Positions 10,536 through 20,760 of a stretch of 64,000 bases of DNA are shown piece by piece. The DNA is taken from positions 1,240,001 through 1,304,000 of the forward strand of contig OZ025784.1 in assembly GCA_964019425.1 (NCBI GenBank). Direction: 5' to 3'. Within the stretch, counting starts at the first letter, position 1; every line of letters begins with the position of its first letter. The position numbers were made by a program, and so were the translations under genes. Source of the stretch: Flectonema sp. DT1601 (taxonomy: Eukaryota; Euglenozoa; Diplonemea; Diplonemida; Diplonemidae). The notes beneath the pieces are model-generated. The model was given only the letters and a program-made list of their open reading frames with translations, had not been told where the DNA came from and did no database searches.

Positions 10536-13500
10536 TTACAACATCCTATCCCGAAGGAACTCAGAAATTTTCATCTTATTCATCACTGCAGGTATCGCAT
10601 GAACAATAAGGAGTGTGAAGATCACTCCAAGTAAAATCGATTCAACCCATAATCCCTTGCTATGTTCTGAAGAGTGAACTACAGCTGCAGACAATACGAG
10701 TAGACCTATCTCAAATCCAATTAAAGAATAGTTCAACACAGATGAACATATCGAAGGATAAGATCCTCTATACCAGTTTTGAATATTGATAATTACCAAC
10801 ACTGTGACAGTAGATGATGTTCCCGCTACTATTGAAATGTTGTAGTCTGATTTGACAGCAACAGTTGAAGTGATGATCGATGTTGCCACGACCAATACCA
10901 AAAACCCAACAAACCCTTGACGAGACAACAACATCGATAATATTGCTATCGCAGAAGACGCGATGATGCTGTACTTCGCATCCATTGAAAACCAATAAAA
11001 CAGAACTCCACAAATTGACAACAACATCAACAACGATACGATTGATCCGTACCTCTTAACTCCGTCAATTCTCACCAACGATGTGTAGATCCCAATTGAG
11101 ACACAACACAATAAATAACATAAAGAACAGCAGAATAAGTCCTTGCTACTAACCTCAGCAGAGATGCTCACTGCAACAATGAGCAAGTAGTACCCTGCTG
11201 TTGTCATTGCTATGGTTGTGAGTATAGCGCGGCGATGTGGAAGCCATTCCTTAGGACAGAACGCAGTGAATATCATAGCGATAAGCATAACTGGTAGTGA
11301 AACCAATGCAAATAGATATCTTGACCAGACTTCAATATCTGCTACAAACACATTCGATGATAACAATCCAAATGAAAGCGAAACAATTAAAAAAATTGTA
11401 AAAAGTGGATATGTCGGGAATCGAACCTCGGCATTCGGTTCCTTCCATGCCGGTGTTGTTGATAATAGAGATTGTTGGTTGTGTTGTTTAGATTGACGGT
11501 GGACTGGTGTGTACTCAATTTTCGTAATTATCAGAAAACCTCTCAACTCATCATAAGGTTTTTGTATATCGTGAAGTATTGTTTCACCATCATTCATTAT
11601 TTCAATTACCATCCAAGCAGCTGTGCTGTACGTGGCAAAATAAGACGTCGGTATTGACACCTGTCTCCCTGCAACTTGGAAATTCAAGTCAGCATTTCGT
11701 ATTGTCACGACAAACTTATATAAACGCATTGCCTCAACACCTGTGATGTGTCTCTTACAACAAGAAACACCAATACTATCTAACGGGTTGCTCTGTTGTG
11801 AACCACACGTTGCGTTACTAATCCTCACTGTGAGAGTTCCTATTTGAGATGATTCACCTTGTTCAGACAACATGATAGCATCTAAACAAATAGGTAGAAA
11901 ACCAACACAGAAAACGACAACGCCTAACGTAGTACACCTCACTACAGCTCTGTATAAAGACTGAGTAGGATAAATATAACAACAAAGTCCCAACAATATA
12001 AACAAGAATAGCACATAGTGACTTCTTATATTACCGATAGACCAAGTTGATATGCTGTGGTAGGCATGGGTTTTACCAAAATTGAAAACTGAAGGTGTTC
12101 GGATAATGATATTTCTATTGTCAGAAATAGCTGATGATGATACTAACTTATGAGGAGTGTCAATTGTTGATGTTGATGTTGATTGTTTTGGTTTTTCAGA
12201 AAGACAAAATTCATCAGATACTAAGTTAACTCCACCCATGTTGAGATGAATATTCGACGGATCACTACTAGTTCGTAGAACCGACGGCGTGACTTGTGAT
12301 GGCGACAACACTAATATATCATCATCTTCAATCACTCTTGAATTACTCTCATGATATAATCTATGAAAGGACATATCCATCTGCTCAATTGGATCTAATT
12401 TTGATTCAGTAGTTGGTGCATATTTCACTGATCTGTCTTGTTCTAAATAATCAATTCCAGTTGTTCTACTGCTTGTTAAACTCTTCTTAGTAGTTGTTTC
12501 AGAATTTGTTTCTGATGATGATAATGTTGAAGAAGGTTTTGATGACAATAAAACATCCATTGACCTACGAGATGACAAGTCCCTGACGAAATCAGACAAC
12601 GACAACAGTCTCATTATTATTATCAACAGCGTTGGAATGATGAAATCCCAACTCTCAGAAATAGATTGATCGCTTTCAACTGGAATGATTGTTTTGCTTA
12701 TTACAGCTGAGTGTCTGTAGTATGATCTGTCACTTACCGATCCCGATACTGCAAAAATAGCAATTGTTCGTTGATGAGAAGAAGCAGTTCGAATCTTAAC
12801 AACAGTGTTTGCAGAACCATTACTCAAAAGTTCAGCATGATGGCGAAGTGATAGAGGTCGACATTCTCCAGGCAGCATCAATTCAAAAATTGATGTCTCG
12901 ATTTCGATTGAATCAGTTGCCTCTAACCACCTTCCTGGAATACCACCGTACTCTTTAACGACTAATCTACATGGTGAGGGAAGTAGATATTCCTTTGGAA
13001 TAGTTATTATTATATTTTTATTATTTGATATGATTAGTTTCGAAATTGGTTTTTCATTCAGATCATAAAGCGATTGGAGTTCCCGTTCGTCTAATTCAAT
13101 AAACTGAAATTGATTATTCACAATAAAATTTAGCATCGAACCGGAATAGTTATATTCAAAATTAATTTTTGAAAGTGACTGTGAAATTCCGATCAAAGAT
13201 GACATTGCTTGATTTGCATCAGTAGATGAGAGGTCACGTAGACTTGAAAGCGTTAAATCAAAAGTTCTTGATAGCAATATTGCATCTGCAGCACCATCAA
13301 CTACATTGAACATATCACTCAACAAAGACGTTGTTATTTGAAACAAAGACGGTGAAATATTTTCATTAATTCCATCAGAAATTAAACTACTCATCTCAGC
13401 AACCGTCCTGTTCAGCAATGACGGAATCACTCGAATTGAAGTGGTGTTAGCCCACAGCCATTCATTCGTACCCTTTGCTTGAACAGCTTTTGTTATAAGA

Positions 13501-16190
13501 TGAGTTCCTGAACTTATGTATGAAATATCCATCTCTTGAGTGCTGTAGCTTCCATATTTCTTTGAATTCACAAAAACAGCATACTCGATAATACTGCGCT
13601 GATCTACTCCCCAATCGGGAAACCATAATTTAACAGAATCTCCTAAGTACACAACAGGTTTAAATTCCTTAACCTTAGCTGGTTTATATATCCTATGACC
13701 AGTATCACAATGAGTTGTTGGTTGCTCTACCGGTATGTTCCAGGTTGCCATTTTCACATTTAATATTCTGGTAGGGTCGACGTTAGAACATTTCGGCTTT
13801 ACCTGAACGTCTGAGTGCCGTACAATATCAATCGTGGTAGTATTTTCTGGTACTATGATGTGAAGTCTGCCTTCAGTTGCTATTACTCCGTTTGGTAGAT
13901 GCTCAACTACTCTATTATTAACTTCTGTTGGAGAAGGACTAGTTGGTAATGATGTTGGGGAATCTGTTGATCTAATAACTGATGGAGTATCTGATAATCT
14001 CACAGTGTTTGGAACAGACGTAACCTGATCAGGTGAAAGTGTGTCAGACAACCCAGCATCCGGAGATGGAGTGTCAGGTATTGGTAACTTCGAAGGAGGC
14101 ATTTCTACTTCCGTCATCAACGTCGCAGTAGGATCTGCTATAATATCTGAGATAGGATTTGTAACAGTGGAGGTAGAGGAAGGTGGCACATCAATTAACT
14201 GAACAGTGTTACTTATAAAAGGAATGCTCGTCTCTGAAGGACTACTACCGTCAGGTGATGACAGGTCTTCAACAGTCTGGGTGTCCGTAGTCGGGACACT
14301 CGTTGGTGTCGCAGTTGGAATATCAGCCGTCGGGGAGTTTGTTGAGAGTAGAGTGTCTGTGGGTACCAACACTGTCGGAGTGACTGTAGTCGTGGGCACT
14401 ATCACCGTAGAGCTAGCTGTAGGGACTACCTTTGTCAGGGTAACGGTTGGAATAGAAACCGCTGTTGCCAGAGTAACTGTAGCCGTAGGCACTATCACCG
14501 TAGAGGTAGCTGTAGGGACTACCTTCGTCAGGGTAACGGTTGGTATGGGAGCCGCTGTTGTCGGAGTGACTGTCACCGCTGTCAAAGTAACTGTGGGTAT
14601 CACTCGCGTTGGGGTGTCTGAAGGCAACCCTGTCTGAGTACCTGTCAGCACAGGTGTTGGAGTGTCCGTGAAAAAGATTGGTAATGTATTAGTTGGAACA
14701 ATCGTTGCAGTATTCGTAGGTACTATTGTTGAAGTGCTCGTTGGCGCTGCTGAGGTGTCAGTTCGTAACAATGTCGGAGTGTCTGCGGACAAGAGAGTGT
14801 CCGTGGGCACGCCTGTTAGAGTGTTAGAAGGAACAGATGTTAGAGTATTAGTTACTATTGTTGAGGTGTGTGTGAGGATCATTGTCACTGCTTCTGTTGA
14901 CAGGAGTGTTAAAGTTCCTGTAGACACCTTCACTTTAGTCGGAGTACTTGTCAGTACAACAGTTGGAGTTCGTGTTATCAACTGTGTTAGAGTATCTGAA
15001 GAAACTGCTGTTGGGGTTCGCGTCCGTACAACTGTCGGAGTTAATGTTGGTAACAATGTTGAGGTACTTGTTAGTAACAATGTTGAGGTACTCGTTGGTA
15101 ACAATGTTGAGGTGCTCGTTGGCAGCAGCGTTGAGGTACTCGTTGGTAACAATGTTGAGGTGCTCGTTGGCAGCAGCGTTGAGGTACTCGTTGGTAACAA
15201 TGTTGAGGTACTCGTTGGTAACAATGTTGAGGTACTCGTTGGTAACAATGTTGAGGTACTCGTTGGTAACAATGTTGGGGTACTCGTTGGCAGCAATGTT
15301 GAGGTGCTCGTTGGCAGCAGCGTTGAGGTACTCGTTGGTAACAATGTTGAGGTACTCGTTGGCAGCAGCGTTGAGGTACTCGTTGGTAACAATGTTGAGG
15401 TACTCGTTGGTAACAATGTTGGGGTACTCGTTGGCAGCAATGTTGAGGTGCTCGTTGGCAGCAGCGTTGAGGTACTCGTTGGTAACAATGTTGAGGTACT
15501 CGTTGGCAGCAGCGTTGAGGTACTCGTTGGTAACAATGTTGAGGTACTCGTTGGTAACAATGTTGGGGTACTCGTTGGCAGCAATGTTGAGGTGCTCGTT
15601 GGCAGCAGCGTTGAGGTACTCGTTGGTAACAATGTTGAGGTACTCGTTGGCAGCAGCGTTGAGGTACTCGTTGGTAACAATGTTGAGGTACTCGTTGGTA
15701 ACAATGTTGGGGTACTCGTTGGCAGCAATGTTGAGGTGCTCGTTGGCAGCAGCGTTGAGGTACTCGTTGGTAACAATGTTGGGGTACTCGTTGGTAACAA
15801 TGTTGAGGTACTCGTTGGCAGCAGCGTTGAGGTACTCGTTAGTCTCGTTGGAGTGTTTGTCCGTACGACTGTTTGAGTGGCTGTGGGTTTTGTCAAGGTG
15901 TTCGTGTGCACCATTGTTAGCGTTTTTGTATGTACGACTGTTAGAGTATTTGTCGGGATTACTATCGGGGTGAGAGTTGGTAGAGAACTCGGCAAGTCAT
16001 CTACGTCGTTTGAGTCTTTTGAATCCTTCGAATCTTTTGAGTCTTTCGAATCTTTCGAGTCTTTCGTATCATCATCATCATCGTCATTAGACTTCGATGA
16101 CTTTCCATCATTCTTCCCTCCAGAAACTCTCCCAGTCTCGAAGATCAACAACAGTAATATGAACACGATCAACACACATCGTTGTCGCAT
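10536..16190 (-). CDS. Giant Thr-rich multi-pass membrane glycoprotein
   Basis: An 1884-residue single-exon protein. A signal peptide (about 1-24) is followed by an Asp run and six or more DSK repeats (about 38-65). A huge Thr/Ser/Pro stalk follows (about 75-760), including a perfect 8-residue repeat TSTSTLLP or TSTPTLLP (about 115-380). A folded extracellular part spans about 790-1180, a probable first membrane segment lies near 1181 (FIIPTLLIIIM), then a Ser-rich loop, then many hydrophobic segments from about 1393 to the end. The layout of long ectodomain plus multi-pass C-terminus recalls polycystin/REJ or adhesion receptors, but I cannot confirm any such domain. The stalk should be heavily O-glycosylated and lift the ectodomain off the surface. 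Upstream, TTTCCTCATCACAG precedes the ATG by 23 bases; the leader contains a three-codon upstream frame. Confidence 0.82.
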   Translation of the reverse strand: MRQRCVLIVFILLLLIFETGRVSGGKNDGKSSKSNDDDDDDTKDSKDSKDSKDSKDSKDSNDVDDLPSSLPTLTPIVIPTNTLTVVHTKTLTMVHTNTLTKPTATQTVVRTNTPTRLTSTSTLLPTSTSTLLPTSTPTLLPTSTSTLLPTSTSTLLPTSTPTLLPTSTSTLLPTSTSTLLPTSTSTLLPTSTSTLLPTSTSTLLPTSTPTLLPTSTSTLLPTSTSTLLPTSTSTLLPTSTSTLLPTSTSTLLPTSTPTLLPTSTSTLLPTSTSTLLPTSTSTLLPTSTSTLLPTSTSTLLPTSTPTLLPTSTSTLLPTSTSTLLPTSTSTLLPTSTSTLLPTSTSTLLPTSTSTLLPTSTSTLLPTSTSTLLLTSTSTLLPTLTPTVVRTRTPTAVSSDTLTQLITRTPTVVLTSTPTKVKVSTGTLTLLSTEAVTMILTHTSTIVTNTLTSVPSNTLTGVPTDTLLSADTPTLLRTDTSAAPTSTSTIVPTNTATIVPTNTLPIFFTDTPTPVLTGTQTGLPSDTPTRVIPTVTLTAVTVTPTTAAPIPTVTLTKVVPTATSTVIVPTATVTLATAVSIPTVTLTKVVPTASSTVIVPTTTVTPTVLVPTDTLLSTNSPTADIPTATPTSVPTTDTQTVEDLSSPDGSSPSETSIPFISNTVQLIDVPPSSTSTVTNPISDIIADPTATLMTEVEMPPSKLPIPDTPSPDAGLSDTLSPDQVTSVPNTVRLSDTPSVIRSTDSPTSLPTSPSPTEVNNRVVEHLPNGVIATEGRLHIIVPENTTTIDIVRHSDVQVKPKCSNVDPTRILNVKMATWNIPVEQPTTHCDTGHRIYKPAKVKEFKPVVYLGDSVKLWFPDWGVDQRSIIEYAVFVNSKKYGSYSTQEMDISYISSGTHLITKAVQAKGTNEWLWANTTSIRVIPSLLNRTVAEMSSLISDGINENISPSLFQITTSLLSDMFNVVDGAADAILLSRTFDLTLSSLRDLSSTDANQAMSSLIGISQSLSKINFEYNYSGSMLNFIVNNQFQFIELDERELQSLYDLNEKPISKLIISNNKNIIITIPKEYLLPSPCRLVVKEYGGIPGRWLEATDSIEIETSIFELMLPGECRPLSLRHHAELLSNGSANTVVKIRTASSHQRTIAIFAVSGSVSDRSYYRHSAVISKTIIPVESDQSISESWDFIIPTLLIIIMRLLSLSDFVRDLSSRRSMDVLLSSKPSSTLSSSETNSETTTKKSLTSSRTTGIDYLEQDRSVKYAPTTESKLDPIEQMDMSFHRLYHESNSRVIEDDDILVLSPSQVTPSVLRTSSDPSNIHLNMGGVNLVSDEFCLSEKPKQSTSTSTIDTPHKLVSSSAISDNRNIIIRTPSVFNFGKTHAYHSISTWSIGNIRSHYVLFLFILLGLCCYIYPTQSLYRAVVRCTTLGVVVFCVGFLPICLDAIMLSEQGESSQIGTLTVRISNATCGSQQSNPLDSIGVSCCKRHITGVEAMRLYKFVVTIRNADLNFQVAGRQVSIPTSYFATYSTAAWMVIEIMNDGETILHDIQKPYDELRGFLIITKIEYTPVHRQSKQHNQQSLLSTTPAWKEPNAEVRFPTYPLFTIFLIVSLSFGLLSSNVFVADIEVWSRYLFALVSLPVMLIAMIFTAFCPKEWLPHRRAILTTIAMTTAGYYLLIVAVSISAEVSSKDLFCCSLCYLLCCVSIGIYTSLVRIDGVKRYGSIVSLLMLLSICGVLFYWFSMDAKYSIIASSAIAILSMLLSRQGFVGFLVLVVATSIITSTVAVKSDYNISIVAGTSSTVTVLVIINIQNWYRGSYPSICSSVLNYSLIGFEIGLLVLSAAVVHSSEHSKGLWVESILLGVIFTLLIVHAIPAVMNKMKISEFLRDRML
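15053..15843 (-). repeat. 24-base coding minisatellite with 144-base higher-order period
   Basis: Units of 24 bases encode eight residues each (TSTSTLLP and variants). A variant unit marked by GTTGGGGTACTC recurs at 15277, 15421, 15565 and 15709, exactly 144 bases apart, so six-unit blocks have been amplified as a whole. The period is a multiple of three, so other frames on both strands stay open here and give long shadow frames. Confidence 0.92.
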
Positions 16191-16315
16191 GTTGTTTTAG
16201 TATATCATGGTGCTGTGATGAGGAAATTATTTAAAACACATTTGACGATACAAAAAGAAAAAAACTACTTTACTCACTAATGATTAGTGAGGCCCACAAG
16301 GAGGGTGATGAATAA

Positions 16316-17443
16316 TTAAAGTACGTGAGTGGTTATCGGAACTCTAACAACATCAGATTGGTTGAAGTCTCTAATAACACCTTTATCAATAATATTAGAT
16401 AACATATTAATCGACAGAGGTTCTTCAGAACTAACATCTGTTTCAGTTAAGAGAATCAACGATCCACTTCTAACCTCAACCCGACAATTCGGAGTATCAG
16501 AGTGTGCCAACATTGATAAAATTGGGAACACAGCACGAGCCCCTGCGTGATAATTGTACAACACCCGTTCCCAGATATTCCACAACGTCAGTTTGTGATG
16601 TTCCCAAAACACATCAAAAGGTACGTTTAATATCTCAGTAGCGATAACATTCGCCAAGTGATACAAAAGAGAAATTTCTAAAGGGAGATGTAAACCAGTG
16701 ATGCCAACATCCTGAACTGGGTATGGGATTGGTGAATATCTAAACAGTGAACATGGTGGGAAGAGACAAGGATCGAAGAACTCATTCTTAATTAATCCAA
16801 GTGATGCTATCCTTGACACAATATGAAGCATATCAGATATAAATTTAAAGCTGTCTCTCTCCATAGATCGAGCAATCATCGGTTTGTATAGCGAGGAATG
16901 CAATGAAACATTTTTTGAATATATCAACGATCGAATTCTTTCTGATATCTGAGAGGTTTTTGCAACACATTCCACGCGATGAATTAACGAGTCCGCATGC
17001 ATGCAATCGACTGAACAATATTGCATATTACAGGAGTCGCAGTTACAACCTCCTATTTCCGGGTTAGGTTGCTTACACGATGCACATTTCCCATGTGATA
17101 CAGCAGCAAATAATGTCTGCTCAACAAAAACAAGTCTATTCGGTTTAACAGGTTCCTTAGTATTTAAATATAAAAACCTATTTCCATCATATTGATTTAT
17201 TCTGATAACGTCAGTCCTCTTCTTGATATACTTTACTTCGTTGGGTGTGACTTCTGTGTCCCAGACATTGCGAATCAAGCTATCTTGATCTGCTTTGCTT
17301 AACCCAGCGTATATATCTTTTTCTTTTAGGACTTCATTCGCTTGTTGAACCATTGATGATCCTCTCAATTTCTTTGATCGATCTTCGTCCTTTCTCAGTA
17401 GCTGTGATCTCCATGCACGGAGACGACGTGCCTGCCCGGACAT
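16316..17443 (-). CDS. SET/MYND (SMYD-like) protein with degenerate SET core
   Basis: The open frame extends further upstream, but MSGQARRLRAWRSQ at 17443 is the first sensible start; the upstream part is Phe/Lys low complexity and contains a likely acceptor (CAAAAAAACAG). The protein is 375 residues. After a basic N-terminus, a MYND zinc finger lies at about 125-165: KCASCKQ, then CNCDSCNMQYCSVDC, then H and C. A SET-like core lies near 305-355 (AVFPILSMLAHSDTPNC ... SSEEPLSINML). In active SMYD enzymes these are NHSC-x-PN and EEL-x-I-x-Y; here the Asn is Ala, the Cys is Asp and the Tyr is Met. Known SMYDs methylate lysines, but this one may have lost catalysis. The MYND finger suggests protein binding. 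Confidence 0.78.
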   Translation of the reverse strand: MSGQARRLRAWRSQLLRKDEDRSKKLRGSSMVQQANEVLKEKDIYAGLSKADQDSLIRNVWDTEVTPNEVKYIKKRTDVIRINQYDGNRFLYLNTKEPVKPNRLVFVEQTLFAAVSHGKCASCKQPNPEIGGCNCDSCNMQYCSVDCMHADSLIHRVECVAKTSQISERIRSLIYSKNVSLHSSLYKPMIARSMERDSFKFISDMLHIVSRIASLGLIKNEFFDPCLFPPCSLFRYSPIPYPVQDVGITGLHLPLEISLLYHLANVIATEILNVPFDVFWEHHKLTLWNIWERVLYNYHAGARAVFPILSMLAHSDTPNCRVEVRSGSLILLTETDVSSEEPLSINMLSNIIDKGVIRDFNQSDVVRVPITTHVL

Positions 17444-17775
17444 CGTGTCCAAATATTTATTTTTTCGTATTGCATTCTGTTTTTTTGAATAAAATAAGAT
17501 AAAAAATATCGGAAGGCGAGGTATTCCAACCAAAAGCTTTTTATTATTATTATTACAGCGTCGTATTTTCTCAAAAAAAGAACATGATTGTAGCTGGTAA
17601 GAGAATGAAAGAGATTTAAAAAAAAACTTAAGAAAAAACAAAACAAAAAAATACTTTCATAGCTAAAAGCTCATTTTTTTTTTTTTTTTTTTTTCGAGAT
17701 GTGCAACAGCACAGCTACCGATCAAACAGAACAGTTTTCACATATTTAAATAACATAAAAGTGAATAATATTGTC

Positions 17776-17806
<31 letters not shown>

Positions 17807-18909
17807 CATTTCGCTTCTTTGTTTTTTTTTGTTTTTTCTCTCCCTCATTTCTGGTTCCTTCCCAAAAATTCGACTGTCTTCCCCCATGGAAGTGGACCGG
17901 AGGTATATTTTTTTTTTTTTTTTCTTGTTCGTTCCCAAAAAAAAATATTTTCATTCTCTTCTCAAAGATATACTTTTTTAAATAATGTTAACAGAAACAG
18001 AAACAGCAACCAGGGCACCTTTTCTTTCTATGTTGGGAGTGGTTGCTTACCTAACCACCACCAAATAAAGAACGAATTCGAATTCAAAAAGGAACAACGG
18101 TGTGGAGGTGAAATTATATATAAACAAAAAAAAATAAAAAAAATAAAATAAAATAATAAAAAAAACCGTCGTCGTTGATCTGGGAGGATGAATCTTGCTT
18201 GCGATACTTATGAACTCTGTTCTGGTTAAGTATATTTTGAGTACCTGTTTAAATGAACGCTGTTCACTGTGAGGACTACCCCCCCAGATGACTTATTTTT
18301 AGTTATTTTGTGACGCCGCATGCTAAACGCAGTTCAGCTGATAGTCTTATTTTAATGCTATTCTCAGATAGAAGCGAACTATGTTCGGGGGGGGGAAAAA
18401 AAAATAAAATTCTTTCCTACTTTTTTTTTGACGTTAACTAAACGATAGGGTAAATTTGACTGAAGTCAAATTATTTATTTTATTTTATTTTTTTTTTTAA
18501 TGTTCAACAAAAAAACCTTAAGAACCAAAAATATAACTTTTTTTTTTTTTTTTTTTTTTCGTTGTTGTATGGCGGGTTTGAGGAAAAGGGAAGGGCAAAT
18601 GGTGAGAATACACGCAATCATCCAATTACCTCTTTATTTTTTCCCCTCCCCCTCTGATATTCCATTGCATAAGATAACCTGCTTAATGTTAACATCTGGC
18701 TGGTAATCTGAAGTTTGTTACAAATTTTTTTTTTTTTTTTTTAAAGTACTATTTTGTTGAACTTAAAGCCAAGAAGTACAAAGTCAAGCAATACTACAAA
18801 AGGTTACATCTGTAGAATGTATCATGAGCGATCCAACAAATGATATATTGACAACACCAGTATCAAAGTGTAGAGAAATACTGTATTTCACAAAAAACAA
18901 AACCGAGGG

Positions 18910-18949
<40 letters not shown>

Positions 18950-19019
18950 AAAGTTCCCTTTTCTTTGAAAAGGGATCAGAGTACTTCCTTAAACCATAAT
19001 ATTTTTTTATAAAATTCGA
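17444..19019. other. Low-complexity intergenic region
   Basis: T-runs and A-runs, some about 25 bases, with short unique stretches (about 18000-18110 and 18180-18400). No coding or RNA gene recognised. Confidence 0.55.
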
Positions 19020-19952
19020 CTAAGTTGGAGTAAATACCTGTTTAAGTATTTCATAAGAAGTGAACTGGATACCAGCAGCAGGAAGTGCTCTGAATATGTT
19101 CGCAACACAACCAGCAAAGAATCCAGAAGTGCCTTCTGCTCTCAATATCTCTTTAACACAATGAAAAGTTGAGTTGTATTGTCGTTCTGTATTAAACATG
19201 CCATCAGCCATCATTCTTCGCCAAATAGTATCTAAAGGATACAACAGTGTTTGAGTGACAACTCCAGCCATAGATCCACATAAGAAATGATATGGTAGCC
19301 TTTCTGTTATCGTCGAACCTGACGGAATATTTCTCACTAATATTTCATACGTCGACATCTCAACACCCACAAACGGAGCACCAGTTGCGATACCAACAGT
19401 AAGTCCCTTATAGAATCCTCTAACTCCTTCCTGTTGTAATGTTCTCTTTATACAATTCGGTATTCCATTTCCTGGTACGGTATGCCCTAATGAACTTGAA
19501 GCATATAGTCGTTGTCTAATACTCTCTAGAGGATATGTTAGGGTTGTTTGACATGCCCCGGCAGCAGTTGTTGATGCGATTAACTGAACTAAAGATAAAT
19601 CCTTATTGAGTTGACCTGGTCTCGCCACACCTCTTTTAAAATGATCAGTCAGTGAGAACTTGAATGCGTATGCCGGAGCGATTCTTATTATGTTCGCACC
19701 GCATCCTTTGTATAATGCGAGACAGCCTTCTTCTGAAAAAACTCGTTTGATTGTTGTTGCTGTTGATGTATATTTCTTTTGTTCTCCTATATAACCCATC
19801 ATGCCTTGTAGTTGCATGAGCGTCTTTGCTCGTTCTAAAGGAGCGGTGGCCAACTTTGCGATTACTCCAGAGCTTGCTCCTGCTCCAAAATTTCTTAGAA
19901 ATGTACCAGATCCCGACATCGCGCACGACTGAGCTGTTGACACTGACTCCAT
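19020..19952 (-). CDS. Mitochondrial carrier family protein
   Basis: I start at the ATG of MESVSTAQSC; a splice-acceptor-like CAG lies five bases upstream, so the longer GTG-initiated frame is unlikely. The protein is 310 residues, normal for the family. Three repeats of about 100 residues carry the signatures APLERAK, YPLESIRQ and YPLDTIWRR at the ends of odd helices. Each repeat ends in the usual GxxxxxxG region (CLALYKGCGANIIR, VRGFYKGLTVGIAT, TSGFFAGCVANIFR). The protein should exchange a metabolite or nucleotide across the inner mitochondrial membrane. YPLDTIWRRMM in repeat 3 resembles the ADP/ATP and Ca-dependent carrier branch, but the substrate cannot be assigned. The third signature has Trp where a basic residue is usual, followed by RR. 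Confidence 0.9.
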   Translation of the reverse strand: MESVSTAQSCAMSGSGTFLRNFGAGASSGVIAKLATAPLERAKTLMQLQGMMGYIGEQKKYTSTATTIKRVFSEEGCLALYKGCGANIIRIAPAYAFKFSLTDHFKRGVARPGQLNKDLSLVQLIASTTAAGACQTTLTYPLESIRQRLYASSSLGHTVPGNGIPNCIKRTLQQEGVRGFYKGLTVGIATGAPFVGVEMSTYEILVRNIPSGSTITERLPYHFLCGSMAGVVTQTLLYPLDTIWRRMMADGMFNTERQYNSTFHCVKEILRAEGTSGFFAGCVANIFRALPAAGIQFTSYEILKQVFTPT

Positions 19953-19985
19953 ACCCCCTGGGGGAGGAGGCCGAAAGGTGGCCAC
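19953..19985 (-). promoter_or_regulatory. Pyrimidine tract and AG acceptor before the carrier start
   Basis: Read on the minus strand, GGCCTCCTCCCCCAG ends five bases before the ATG. A second AG acceptor-like site, after TTTCAAACAG, lies a little upstream. Either could be a trans-splice site or the end of a leader intron. Confidence 0.5.
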
Positions 19986-20760
19986 CTCGAGCCTGTTTGA
20001 AATAAAAGAAAATTAAAAAAATTTATAAAAAATAAAAAAAAAACCATCGACGATAGTATTAATATTCTGGTAACACACATTTCATCCAAAAGATGTCATC
20101 TTAATTAGTTAGAGTCCCTCAATATAACAAAGTTTTTAATAATTTGCTATCGTTAGTCACCATCCCTATTGTCAAATAAAAGCATCCGTTCAGAGAATGT
20201 TTCATGACGTCTGTTAAGGATACAGTGAACTATAGATGTTTAACTTTACCTTCTGAAATAACTATCAGGATGTTACAGGTATAAGAGACAGATTTGTTAT
20301 TTTTGTTATGTGCTGGTGTCTTGCTGAAAACCACCAGGTGCAGGAAATTTTCAAAAAAAAAAAAAAAAAAAAAACAGAACCAAACTTAGAAAACCTGGTT
20401 ATGAAACGACAGGTAAAAAGGGGGAAAATAGACGAGCAGAGAAGGAGAAAAAAAAAAAAAAAAATACAGATTGATTTGTATTGGAATTGCCCTTTCCAAC
20501 CACCACTGCCAACCTTTACTTACAAAATTAGTCAGCTGCGTCGTGGGAAAGATCTACTCCTTTTGTACATCACGCAACACATATAATTTATCTACAACAA
20601 TAACAAACTAAGCTCGAAGGGGTATAAGAATTGTGTAACTGAACCTTCGATGATAAAATAGAAAAAAAAATAGAGTGAAGAGCAAGGGTTGAGAGTGGAG
20701 AAGAAACAGAATTATGCAAACATCACGAACAAAGAATATCACCACAAACCGTAACATTTA
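19986..20760. other. Intergenic spacer
   Basis: Unique AT-rich sequence with three A-runs. No gene recognised. Confidence 0.55.

Noticed and set aside
14662-15973. Long plus-strand open frames (404 and 341 codons) across the minisatellite
   Set aside because: They are antisense shadows: a 24-base repeat keeps every frame open that has no stop in the unit. The minus-strand frame continues into a signal peptide and membrane domains and is the gene.
19986-20089. Extra N-terminal exon of the mitochondrial carrier (MCVTRILILSSM)
   Set aside because: The donor would be GTTTTT, the phase does not fit the downstream frame, and a good acceptor lies just before the internal ATG of a full-length carrier.
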